Shown here one piece after another: positions 10,945-20,204 of a DNA stretch of 64,000 nt (positions are counted from its first letter, which is position 1; the number at the start of each line of letters is the position of its first letter). The notes under the pieces were generated by a model. The model worked only from the letters and a program-made list of their open reading frames with translations, was not told where the DNA came from and did not search any database. Both the position numbers and the translations under genes were made by a program. The stretch is from Sipunculus nudus (lineage: Eukaryota > Annelida > Sipuncula > Golfingiida > Sipunculidae): positions 53,146,917-53,210,916 of the forward strand of contig CM049319.1 of assembly GCA_026874595.1 (NCBI GenBank), written 5' to 3'.

Positions 10945-13814
10945 TACAACCCAAAACAGAGAAATTCGATATTGTAAATAATAGTAATAGTAGCACAAGC
11001 ACCCCCACTAACACCACAAACGACAAACTCAAGATCATACACATAAACACAAACAGTCTCACCACCAAAAAACAAAGTTTATTAAACTATTTAACAAGAA
11101 ACCACATACAAATCGCTCTGATAACAGAAACAAAACTCAAACCGGGTACCCATTTCTCGATGGGACCCTACGACTTAATCAGAGCAGACAGAAAAACAGG
11201 AGCCGGAGGGGGCACGGCCATTTGTATAGATAGACAACTAAACTATACTATAAACAAATGGTTCGGGCATTTTAAAGCAGAAGCCCTCTCCGTGCGCATA
11301 AACAACGAACAAAACACAACCTCCCCCCTAGATATAATAGTTTATTACAATCCGCCACAAAACAAATTACAACCGCAAATATTCCAAAAAATCAGAAATA
11401 ACAGCAAAAATTACATAATCCTCGGAGACCTGAACGCCCCTCATGAAAATTACGGAGCGCGATACACAAACGAGTCTGGGAGAATATTAATGAATGAACT
11501 CTCAGACGGTAATTTAATACTATTAAATGACGAAAACCCGACTTACTTTAACACCGCAAACGGAGCGTGGAACATACTAGACCTCGCTCTAGCCACGCCA
11601 GAATTAGCTTTAAGTTCTGAATATTATGTGGGAGAGGATATAGGTTCAGATCATCTCCCAATCCATTTAGATATAAACTGGGCACCACAGGTCGCGCCCC
11701 CAAAAAAATTCAGAGACCTGAAAAACGCAGACTGGGAAAAATTCCAAAAATACACGGACGAAAAAATGACCGATCCTGACGAGGCGGATGTTATTACCCA
11801 CCTCCAGATCGATAACCTGACATACGAGATGACCCAGTCCATCACCGAAGCTATTAATATAGTAGCGCCTGAAAAAATAAATAAAAATAGAAATTGGTGG
11901 CACTTCACGCCCAGAATCAGGGAACTTGTAAAACTGCGTCGCCGAGTCCGAAATTATCAAAAACGGGCCCGCACGGCCGAAGCGAACCATTTATATAACA
12001 GAATAAATAAACTAACACAAAAAGCTATCCTAGAACAAAAACGCACACAATGGACAGACTACATAAATAGCTTAGATGATAAAACAAACACAAAACAATT
12101 TTGGAATAAATTCAAACAATACTCAAACACAAGAACAAATCCCAGCACAGGGCAATCCCAACCGCTGTTAAAACCCGACGGCTCTGTAGCCGAAACCCCA
12201 CAAAGCAAAGCAGATTTATTCGCGAACACACTGGAAAAAATACACACAACACCAGAAGATGAAGATTTTAATGAGGAACTCTATGATACAGTAACTGAAA
12301 CTATAGAAAACAACCCGACTTTATTCAAACCATTACAAACACAAATAAATGAAACAGATGATAATGATCCCGCAGTCAGGCCCGTTGCGCTAATTGAAAT
12401 AAAACGCGCACTTAAAACAGCCAAGGGAAAATCAGCCCCAGGCGAAGACAACATTAACTACGTAATATTAAAAAAACTCCCCGACACCTGTTTAGAAAGA
12501 ATAGCGAAATTATACACACTCTGCATTAACTGGGGATACTTCCCAGACGATTGGAAAAAAGCCATAGTAACAATGATTCCAAAACCCGGCAAAACACAAG
12601 ACAAACCAACAAATTTCAGGCCCATCAGTTTACTCCCCTGTATAGGAAAATTATTTGAAAAAATCCTAAAAAATAGAATAACCACGTTTTTGGACAACCG
12701 ACCTCCCGAATTGGGGGGCCCATATTTTAACCAAGATCAGTCCGGGTTCAGAGCGGGCAGATCCACCACCGACCACATCCTCCGACTTAGCCAATCAATA
12801 ACCACAGGCTTTAAACGGAGTCAATATACCCTGGCCACATTCCTCGATGTGGAAAAGGCTTTTGACTCCGTATGGTCCGACGGAATCAGATACAAAATAA
12901 TGAAATCCCATCTACCAAATAAAATAATCAGACTAATTTCATCCTTTTTACACAACAGGACACTTAGAGTAAAAGTTAAAGGGACCCTATCACAGGAAAT
13001 AACTCTTAAAGCAGGGACCCCCCAGGGCTCTGTTCTCAGCCCTCTACTATACATAATGTATGTAAATGACATCCCCAAATCAGGACAACAACTATGCGTA
13101 TCACAATACGCTGACGACATCGCCATCTGGTCGACCGACACGAACCCAAAATACTCCAGAAATAAAGTACAGGCCCAATTACAAAGAATAGAAGATTGGT
13201 GCGACGACTGGAGAGTCCGCTTAAACCCCTCAAAAACACAAACTGTTTTATTCACAAAAGCTAAAAAACCCAAATATTTCGAGCCCCTAGAATTATTAGG
13301 AGAGGACCTCAAAGAACACAAAGAGGCAAAATTTCTAGGTGTAACATTCGACTCAAGAGCCACCTGGAAACCACACATCGAAAATATAATCCAAAGAATG
13401 TGGAACAGAGTAAATATTCTAAAAGCTCTGTGCTACAAACATGACGGACCGAAAATAGAAACGGCAAGCTACCTGTACAAACAATGGATCCGCCCTATAG
13501 GCACATATGGGTCCATTGCGTTCCTAGGCGCAGGAAAAACAATGTTAAATAAATTAGAAATCACACAAAATAAAGCACTGAGAGCCATTCTCAGAACACA
13601 CAAACTAAGAAAAACAGACGAATTAAGAGAAAAAACAAACACCCCCAAAATCACTGAATATTTAAAAGAACAAGCAACAAACTCCTATGAAAGAATAAAA
13701 GAACTGGACACAATAAAACTACTTAAATATCAACACGATTACACACAACCAAAAAACAATATAAAAATAAAGTCCCCTCTAGATTACATTCTAGAAGGAC
13801 AAAATCAACAATAA
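10944..13814 (+). CDS. LINE ORF2: APE endonuclease and reverse transcriptase
   Basis: The frame is open from the ORF1 stop to 13814 (about 956 aa), but its first ATG is at 11160. The endonuclease N-terminus (KIIHINTNSL, then LITETKL) lies before that ATG, so the protein probably starts earlier, perhaps by reinitiation at the TAATA overlap. Numbered from 11160, GDLNA is at 89-93 and SDHLPI at 163-168 (endonuclease catalytic motifs). Reverse transcriptase covers about 450-720, with FRPISLLP, FLDVEKAFDSVW, GTPQGSVLSPLLY and the YADD active site at 650-653. No RNase H domain is seen, which argues against the I clade proper. It nicks target DNA and primes cDNA synthesis from its own RNA. Confidence 0.93.
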   Translation: MQPKTEKFDIVNNSNSSTSTPTNTTNDKLKIIHINTNSLTTKKQSLLNYLTRNHIQIALITETKLKPGTHFSMGPYDLIRADRKTGAGGGTAICIDRQLNYTINKWFGHFKAEALSVRINNEQNTTSPLDIIVYYNPPQNKLQPQIFQKIRNNSKNYIILGDLNAPHENYGARYTNESGRILMNELSDGNLILLNDENPTYFNTANGAWNILDLALATPELALSSEYYVGEDIGSDHLPIHLDINWAPQVAPPKKFRDLKNADWEKFQKYTDEKMTDPDEADVITHLQIDNLTYEMTQSITEAINIVAPEKINKNRNWWHFTPRIRELVKLRRRVRNYQKRARTAEANHLYNRINKLTQKAILEQKRTQWTDYINSLDDKTNTKQFWNKFKQYSNTRTNPSTGQSQPLLKPDGSVAETPQSKADLFANTLEKIHTTPEDEDFNEELYDTVTETIENNPTLFKPLQTQINETDDNDPAVRPVALIEIKRALKTAKGKSAPGEDNINYVILKKLPDTCLERIAKLYTLCINWGYFPDDWKKAIVTMIPKPGKTQDKPTNFRPISLLPCIGKLFEKILKNRITTFLDNRPPELGGPYFNQDQSGFRAGRSTTDHILRLSQSITTGFKRSQYTLATFLDVEKAFDSVWSDGIRYKIMKSHLPNKIIRLISSFLHNRTLRVKVKGTLSQEITLKAGTPQGSVLSPLLYIMYVNDIPKSGQQLCVSQYADDIAIWSTDTNPKYSRNKVQAQLQRIEDWCDDWRVRLNPSKTQTVLFTKAKKPKYFEPLELLGEDLKEHKEAKFLGVTFDSRATWKPHIENIIQRMWNRVNILKALCYKHDGPKIETASYLYKQWIRPIGTYGSIAFLGAGKTMLNKLEITQNKALRAILRTHKLRKTDELREKTNTPKITEYLKEQATNSYERIKELDTIKLLKYQHDYTQPKNNIKIKSPLDYILEGQNQQ

Positions 13815-13989
13815 CATAGTAAATAATTAATAAAACAAATAAACTATATATTAAACATCCAAAAAACTACACCAACAAGCCTTCTCAACGGAGACACACA
13901 ACACAGAACCCAACACTCACAAAAACAAGAGGTCAGCAATATGGGTCGCGACCCCGCACCTGTAAACCGACCTGACCTCCATTCAACAC

Positions 13990-15305
13990 ACCCCGACCTT
14001 CGAGCAACAGGGGGATCGAATCTGCAGAGGTAAATTAGACCCCTGCAGCGGGCATCCCCTAATTTGCATACAAGGTCTCCACAATCAATTAAGCACAACT
14101 AAGGCCCGTATCCATTTCACCCCCAAAATTAACCAACCTATTATTCCCCAAAGCCCAAAATTATAGCGAAAACCAAAAGAACTTTCTAAAATCTTCCACT
14201 CCCCCAAATTTCTAAATTAAAAACCAAATATTAACGAGTTTACATAAGGTTCAAAACTAAAGAAAAATCACTCCCCGGCCCTCCAAAATTTATAAGCGAA
14301 ACAACGCCCCGTACCAACTTTAGCAACCAAATTAACAAACTGGAAAATAAAATACAACCCCAATTTCCTCAAAACCCACAGAACCCGCCCTAGACTTAAA
14401 CATTAAGAAGTTTCGGCAAATAAAAATAGAAATTTTGGAAAAAAAATTAATGCCAAAATCAGTAAAAACCGGCCCGACCATCAACTAAGCATCGGATCCT
14501 AGCTGCGGCGGGAACAATGCTTATCCCGCTGCAGCTGGCATCCCCTGTTTGGTATACAACACGCATTAAGCATCAATTAACAGGTCAGGCCAAGGCACTA
14601 GGTAGGGGCCGCAACCTACATTAATTGACCCCTAAGACATCCCATCCCTCCACACAAATTAGTTACTGAACATCGGCCCGTACAAATTTCAGGAACAAAA
14701 TTTACGCACTTAAAACAGTAATAGAAACCCCAAATTAACAGGACACACTAAACTTTATCCATTCCCGAGTTTCACGAAATTACGTCGAAAAATAATAAAA
14801 ATTATAAGAAATATCAGGCCCAGAAAATTAGAAAAAACACCCAGACCATCAATCAAACATCGGATCCTAGCTGCGGCGGGTACACAACTTACCCCGCTGC
14901 AGCTGGCATCCCCTGTTTTACATACTACAAAACACAACAATCAACCAACAGGTCAAGCCATGGCACTAGGCCGGGGCCGCGACCTACATTAATTGACCCA
15001 CGACCCTCGAATACGCCCCATCCTTTCATACAAACTTTTCATCAAAACTACGGCCCGTACAAAGTTTAGGAACGAAACAAACATACTTGAAATAATAATA
15101 GAAACTCGAAATTTACGGAACCCAAAAAACTCTATCCATACTATAACCCTACGAAATTTTGACGAAAATAAATAAATATCCTTAAAACTATTAGGCATAG
15201 GAAAATAGAAAAAACACCCCGACCATCAATTAATCATCGGATCCTAGCTGCAGAGGAACACAATACCTGCACTCCCCTGCAGCTGGCATCCCCTAATTAA
15301 CATAT
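13990..15305 (+). repeat. LINE 3' UTR: four hairpin-bearing tandem repeats
   Basis: Units recur every 370-480 bp. Each has a GGATC-type block, a hairpin and CTGGCATCCCCT after it. The hairpins are at 14022-14048, 14503-14534, 14871-14902 and 15248-15282. The stems come in two kinds, CTGCGGCGGG paired with CCCGCTGCAG and CTGCAGAGG paired with CCCCTGCAG, while the loops differ freely. Units 2 and 3 are followed by near-identical GGGCCGC and CCTACATTAATTGACCC blocks. Structure-preserving change suggests a functional RNA fold. Confidence 0.8.
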
Positions 15306-15692
15306 CAGCCCCGCCCCCCGACCAAACCGACTCCCAAACAATATAACAATAAAAATAAACCACAAAAACCACCCATTTCCTAACAAAACGATAATAAAAC
15401 CCACACTCAAAATAAAATAAAGCACTCGCCCCGACATGGCAACAAAGAAAAACCACACACGAACAAAAAACACAACTCTCACAGTAAACAAACCCCACTA
15501 CACTCGTCCCCCCCCCCCCCCCTCCCAGTACAAACACAAAAATTAGAGAGCACATAAAAGAGCGCAAACCGCCCCCGCCCAAAAACATCCACTTACCAGT
15601 CTAGAAAAATACAACCTCCCTAACACCCTAAAAACAACAAAACAACATCCTTATATTAAGCTAAAACTTTATTAAAACCCACAACAACATGA

Positions 15693-16250
15693 ATCAAAGA
15701 CAAAGTGCCCAAACCGGGTCACTACTATTGTCTGAGATTTATTCATTACATCTTCAATTGAACAACATACCAAACATCACCAAATATGGGATGAGTAATT
15801 CGCAGGCTCGGTCGAGACGCGTTTTACCTTCCCACAAAAATAAAAATAAAAATAAAAACCAAACAGAATAAAAGCAAAAACTACAAGGAACATAGAACAA
15901 ATAACACTCAGTAATACACAATATTTTAATAAAGAACAATAATGACATAAATCAAAGACAAAGTGCCCAAACCGGGTCACTACTATTGTCGGAGATTTAT
16001 TCAAAACATCTTCAATTAAACAACACACCTAAAGTCACCTGATATGGGATGAGTAATTCGCCGGCTCGGACGAGACGCGTTTTACCTTTCCATAAAATAA
16101 AAACCAAACAAAATAAAAGCAAAAACTACAAGGAACACAGAACAATTAATACTCAGCAATACACAATACTTTATTAAAGAACAATAATAACACAAATCGA
16201 AGGCAAAGTGCCCAAACCGGGACACTATTATTGCCGGAGATTAAAACAAG
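15693..16250 (+). repeat. LINE 3' UTR: second tandem repeat (about 250 bp period)
   Basis: Unit starts at 15693, 15951 and 16196 share AAAGTGCCCAAACCGGG, then CACTA-TATTG, then GGGATGAGTAATTCG and GAGACGCGTTTTACC. Two full units and one partial unit are present, each ending in an A-rich stretch with AATAAA-like sequence. Confidence 0.85.
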
Positions 16251-16391
16251 ACACAACTCTGGAAAATACATATTCACCGACACAACACCGATCCACTAAC
16301 CAATACTAATACACACCCAATTAGAATAGAGCCATACTAAACCCATGTACAAAAAATGCACCATGCTGTTTTATACACCATTAACTTTTAA

Positions 16392-16444
<53 letters not shown>

Positions 16445-17212
16445 ACAATTCATGTAAATACACCACCTCACTCATCATTTTTTTCATGCACACTAACCCA
16501 CGTTTTTTATGATTTTTACCGGTTTTTCTCCCTTTTGTTTTTGTATTTTTCACAATATCGACGCAATATCTGGTTATCCGACGCTCATATATAAGGTATA
16601 ATTATAGATCTTATTAGTAATTTACAGCACCTCCGGCAGACCAGTGGCATGGAAACTGAAGCCGGCCACTAGCAAGTGGATGGAAACTGATGCCGCCACT
16701 AGCCTCAACTACCCCCGCCCCCTTTTCTCTCAGTCTGCGCTTATATAAAAATACTTCTTATAAGTATTTCCTATAAAAGTACATGATCGTAAATATTTCT
16801 TATAAATATTTATGTGATACTTAATATAAAAGTACAAACTGAGAGCTCCACCGGCCGGCTAGATTTCTAACTATAAAGATATCTCATATAGATATCTCAT
16901 TTAGGACAATATAAGGGTAAATGATCATGAGGTATTTTCTTAAAAAATCCCATGTGATACTTATAAAATTATAAAGAAATCTACGGCCCCCCCCCACCCC
17001 CACCAAGGACAACTACTACCCCTGACAACCACCAACAGCAGCATCCGACACCGACGCGCAAGTACTGCGGCAGCCCCCCCCACACCACCAGCGGAAGAAT
17101 AGAGGGCACCCAGACGAGCGCACACCCCATCCGCCCACTGACAGCAACTTCCAAGACGACTACCCAGACCTACACCGGGACAGCTCCAGACAGACCAGAC
17201 AAGACCCCCAAC

Positions 17213-17266
17213 AGTCCTTTTTAGGACTACCCCCCCCCCCCCCCCCCAACAGTCCTATTTAGGACT
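17213..17266 (+). repeat. Pair of histone-stem-loop-like hairpins around a C run
   Basis: AGTCCT-TTTT-AGGACT (17213-17228) and AGTCCT-ATTT-AGGACT (17251-17266) are each preceded by CCCAAC and separated by a 17-C run. The stem is identical to the hairpin in the LINE leader (9052-9067). Confidence 0.7.
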
Positions 17267-17286
17267 AATCAATCACTGATCGACCT

Positions 17287-17492
17287 GGCAGCGGACAGAC
17301 AGACAACTTTAGGTCCGCTGCCTGCCACAAGACCAAGACCCAAGACCAAGCCTCAAGACAAGTCAAGACTGGTAGCCCTAGGACAAGCCAAGAGAAGACA
17401 AGACCACCCCGACAGCCGGAACCCAAGTCAAGACTAGCAAGACAAGCCAAGAATCCCTGACAGTGGGCAGACAGACAACTTTAGGCCCACTG
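17287..17492 (+). repeat. Two hairpins with different stems but identical 16-nt loop
   Basis: The stem GGCAGCGGAC/GTCCGCTGCC (17287-17322) and the stem CAGTGGGC/GCCCACTG (17461-17492) both enclose the loop AGACAGACAACTTTAG. Stem bases differ while pairing is kept, and the loop is invariant. That is the pattern of a selected RNA structure. Confidence 0.75.
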
Positions 17493-17971
17493 CTCGGGGA
17501 CCAGCTGAAGACCAAGCCAAGACAGCCTGCCCGACCCAAGTCACAGGAAGTCCGGCTCTTCGCGGTGGAGGTTGTTCTGGCGGCGATCTGGGTTTCCCTG
17601 CTTGTGTTGGGGTCTCTCTGTTGTGGTGCGCATTCTGCTCGGGGATGTCGCTCGCGACCGGGATCGTGGGGGCAGCGGCTTTGCTGATGATATCCGTGCG
17701 GTGAGTGGCCCGCTCGGGGCTTTGTGGGTGTGGATGATGTAGCTTTCACGGTCACCGGTGCGGGTGCGTGCTGGTGGCTTTCGCGGCTCCTTGGCTTGGC
17801 TTGTGTGGCAATTTTCGACATCAAAATTATAGTCTAAAGAGACAGGCCGGGGCGGTGGTCCCAGACCACCTCAACCGTGTCTGTCTAGTGACTCAAAATA
17901 CTAGTTCTATCTATCGCCGGAGCAGTTCAGTTCTGTCTCTGATAGTCCTAGTACAACACACAACAAGCAAG

Positions 17972-18517
17972 ATGTCTGACGCCGCTACTGCTCCAGTCAA
18001 GGCTAAGAAGCCAGCCAAACCCAAGACAGCACCAACCCACCCACCAGTGGCCACCATGGTTGTTGCTGCCATCAAGGAGCTGAAGGACCGCAAGGGTTCC
18101 TCCTTGGCCGCCATCAAGAAGTACATCGGCGCCAACTACAAGGCCGACGCCGCCAAGCTGGCCCCATTCCTCCGCCGCTACCTGAAGAAGGCAGTTGCTG
18201 ACGGTAAGCTGGTTCAGGTCAAAGGAACTGGTGCCGCCGGCTCCTTCCGTCTGAGCCAGGCTGCCAAGGCTGAGAAACCCAAGGCTGCCAAGAAGCCAGG
18301 ACGCCCCAAGACGGCAGTTAAGAAACCTGCTGCCAAGAAAACCAAGAAGCCAGCTGCCAAGATATCCCCAAAGAAAGCCAAGAAACCAGCAGCCAAGAAG
18401 GCCAAGTCCCCCAAGAAGGCAGCCAAGCCAAAGAAGCCTGCCAAGAAACCCGTAGCCAAGAAGCCAGCTGCTAAGAAAGCCAAGAAACCCGCAGCCAAGA
18501 AAGCCGCCAAGAAGTAA
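17972..18517 (+). CDS. Histone H1 (linker histone), right copy
   Basis: This intron-less ORF encodes 181 aa starting [13 protein letters not shown]. The frame is open upstream to 17768, but the start at 17972 matches the left copy and follows the conserved leader CAAGCAAG. The globular winged-helix domain (about 22-95) is identical to the left copy. The Lys/Ala/Pro tail differs at a few sites, such as one SPKK preceded by Ile. A perfect histone hairpin lies downstream. The gene is cut off from its H1 box and TATA box by the LINE and the hairpin-rich insert, so expression would need another promoter, an insertion-free allele, or very long-range read-through. The coding sequence shows no decay. 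Confidence 0.95.
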   Translation: MSDAATAPVKAKKPAKPKTAPTHPPVATMVVAAIKELKDRKGSSLAAIKKYIGANYKADAAKLAPFLRRYLKKAVADGKLVQVKGTGAAGSFRLSQAAKAEKPKAAKKPGRPKTAVKKPAAKKTKKPAAKISPKKAKKPAAKKAKSPKKAAKPKKPAKKPVAKKPAAKKAKKPAAKKAAKK

Positions 18518-18548
18518 AGTGTTGATGAGATGTAATATCCCGTCCAAA

Positions 18549-18564
18549 GGCCCTTTTCAGGGCC
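18549..18564 (+). terminator. Histone 3'-end stem-loop of right H1
   Basis: GGCCCTTTTCAGGGCC is a perfect six-base-pair stem with a TTTC loop and begins 32 nt after the stop. The flank AACCACTACATCCAGGTCTA, kept in both copies, may hold the downstream element. Confidence 0.95.
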
Positions 18565-19857
18565 AACCACTACATCCAGGTCTAAGCATTCGATCACAAA
18601 CTCCCAGAATTGGGAATTTTATTTTAACCGTATATTTGTAGTTTATAACTTTTTACTTTTCAGGAATCGGCCAAGTATCTTAACGGCAAGGTAAATCGCA
18701 TACACTTCCGATCTATATATTCGGAAAGACCGCGCACGCACATAAAATTACAATATTATAATAAAAGTAATAATAACATTTATTTTATAAAGCGTAAATC
18801 GCTTCTATGCATGCTCTCAGACCCTGATACATACAAAAAGATGGTAATGATAATTAAAAATAGGCATTGAAAAATAAATAAGAAAATTCGATGGATTCTG
18901 ATAAAGAAACTTATTAATATTTTTGTTAAAAATTTAGTTATAATTACTAGAGAAAATCGAACTCTGCAAATAGGTGAGCTTTTAATTTGCTTTTAAATTC
19001 TGATAAGTTGGAACAGATAAAAAGTAAGATAGCACATAAGACAGCAAGTGAGATATGTGCAAGTATGTGTTTAGATGAATGATGGTGTGTGTTTATATAC
19101 ATGTATATGTGGATAAAAAATGTAATCTGAATCATTGTTACAATTATATTTCCATTTTCTATAGTTTTTATTAGGTCTGAACCTGTTTCCATAGTCAGAA
19201 CTGTACAAGATGGCCCATGGCTCCCTCAACAAACTTTGTTACTAGTACAGATGTTTCTTCGCATGCAGTTACTTGATTCATGTACTTACCGTAACATGAA
19301 ATTGACAGGAGGTCCCTTGGGAAAAAATTCCCACAATGTGTGTTCAATAAAATTAACCCAACCGGGACCCATGACATGTTCTTTTTTTGCGAAACACATA
19401 TATTTCTGTATACTATACTGAAATTTGATAGGTCTATGCCTAAAACTGGCCCCATAGTCAGCTGTTACACTAGCTAATGCCTGACTGGAAGGGGAAGACA
19501 ATATATTGTTTTTCTTGGTTTCAATGTCAGTGCTGCGAATCAAAAACTATCAACAAATAACAATAGTCAAAACCAAGTAGTGATGCAAATGCAGGCAATA
19601 AGATACATTCATATGGACCGGGAGCGTTCTAGGCGTCCCAGTATTTTCAGAGATATGACACTTTACAGGATGGTCTCTCCTGATATAAATTATGGAAAGG
19701 GTTAAAATCAACTTGATGCAAAGTGTTAAAATCAAGCTGATGCTTTAAAGGTAATCCTAGCACACTTATTTCTTAAGCAGACCTTTTAATAAGAGGACGA
19801 TCACTAATTCTACTTCATATTTATTGGGGTCTCTGCATCCATGCTTGTTGATGGGGG

Positions 19858-19860
<3 letters not shown>
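18565..19860. other. 3' flank of right H1, no gene seen
   Basis: This is inverted-duplication sequence up to about 19030 and again from about 19490. The block between is unique to this arm and has open minus-strand frames (19195-19543) without a domain I recognise. It could be a transposon relic. Confidence 0.5.

Positions 19861-19861
<1 letters not shown>

Positions 19862-19909
<48 letters not shown>
19862..19909. repeat. (TA)n microsatellite
   Basis: TA alternation immediately outside the inverted duplication. Confidence 0.95.
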
Positions 19910-19911
<2 letters not shown>

Positions 19912-19996
19912 AATATAGATGTCGAGTTATATCTTTAACGGAAGCATTGGCAAGTGCATCGTCATATTTCGGCTATGTGTGTCACCTTTTTTTTGG

Positions 19997-20016
19997 GGGG
20001 GGGGGGGGGGGGGGGG
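19997..20016. repeat. Poly(G) run
   Basis: About 20 consecutive G after eight T. Length is likely unstable. Confidence 0.9.
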
Positions 20017-20064
20017 CTCTGCGGATTCATGTTTCTTGCGATGATATGTGCAACTAAACCTAAT

Positions 20065-20156
20065 AATTCAATTAAAAAGATCAAATATTTACCGGTAGTG
20101 CTAGAAAGTACGCTGTCGGCTGATAACGGTAAATATTTGATCTTTTTAATTGAATT
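20065..20156. repeat. Perfect 30-bp inverted repeat with 32-nt spacer
   Basis: The arms 20065-20094 and 20127-20156 are exact reverse complements, beginning AATTCAATTAAAAAGATC and meeting at ...TTTACCG / CGGTAAA.... The spacer 20095-20126 is unpaired. It could be a short MITE or a transcribed hairpin. Confidence 0.9.
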
Positions 20157-20204
20157 GTGTGTAGGTCTAATAATCGTTACACAGATGCCTTATTGTAGAG
20201 AGAG

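Larger units (their letters stand above)
8854..16440 (+). mobile_element. Full-length non-LTR retrotransposon (Jockey/I-like LINE)
   Basis: The element has a 447-bp leader, ORF1 with CCHC knuckles, ORF2 with endonuclease and reverse transcriptase, an unusually long 2.6 kb 3' UTR with two sets of tandem repeats, and 48 terminal A residues (16393-16440). Both frames are open, so the copy looks young. The 5' end is placed where the sequence leaves the H1 promoter homology. A GGACGTG motif at 8886-8892 resembles the downstream promoter element of internal LINE promoters, but it sits about 5 nt too far from the TCAGTC initiator-like start. A convincing target-site duplication was not found; GAGCA occurs at 8845-8849 and right after the poly(A). 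Confidence 0.9.
16441..17891. other. Hairpin-rich insert of unknown origin between LINE and H1
   Basis: This 1.45 kb is absent from the left arm and lies after the LINE poly(A). I see no credible ORF. It is packed with inverted repeats: AGTGGC/GCCACT around 16645-16680; 16749-16769 and 16791-16811 (8-bp stems, loop CTTAT); 16877-16897; two histone-like hairpins at 17213-17266; two long hairpins sharing one loop at 17287-17322 and 17461-17492; and GGTGGTC-CCA-GACCACC at 17854-17870. It may be a second mobile element, a 3' transduction, or part of a composite insertion. Confidence 0.6.
6775..19833. repeat. Right arm of large inverted duplication, interrupted by a 9 kb insertion
   Basis: This is the inverted partner of 235-4610. 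The order of matched blocks is preserved. The arm is broken between the H1 promoter (ending about 8853) and the H1 5' leader (resuming about 17892). A piece at about 19030-19490 has no counterpart in the left arm. The unpaired centre of the palindrome lies at about 4.6-6.8 kb. Confidence 0.85.

Noticed and set aside
8839-17931. An 18-bp direct repeat TCGCCGGAGCAGTTCAGT flanks the H1 insertion (8839-8856 and 17914-17931), looking like a target-site duplication.
   Set aside because: The left arm has two GCCGG-R-G-TAGTTC motifs about 40 bp apart with the CTCAAAATAC block between them. The right-hand copy is therefore the ancestral second motif and the real junction is near 17892.
17768-17971. 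In-frame N-terminal extension of the right H1 (68 aa).
   Set aside because: It runs through the non-homologous insert and the 5' leader; the left copy and H1 family length support the start at 17972.
19195-19543. Overlapping minus-strand ORFs in the part unique to the right arm.
   Set aside because: No recognisable domain, different registers and no splice support; kept only as a possible relic.
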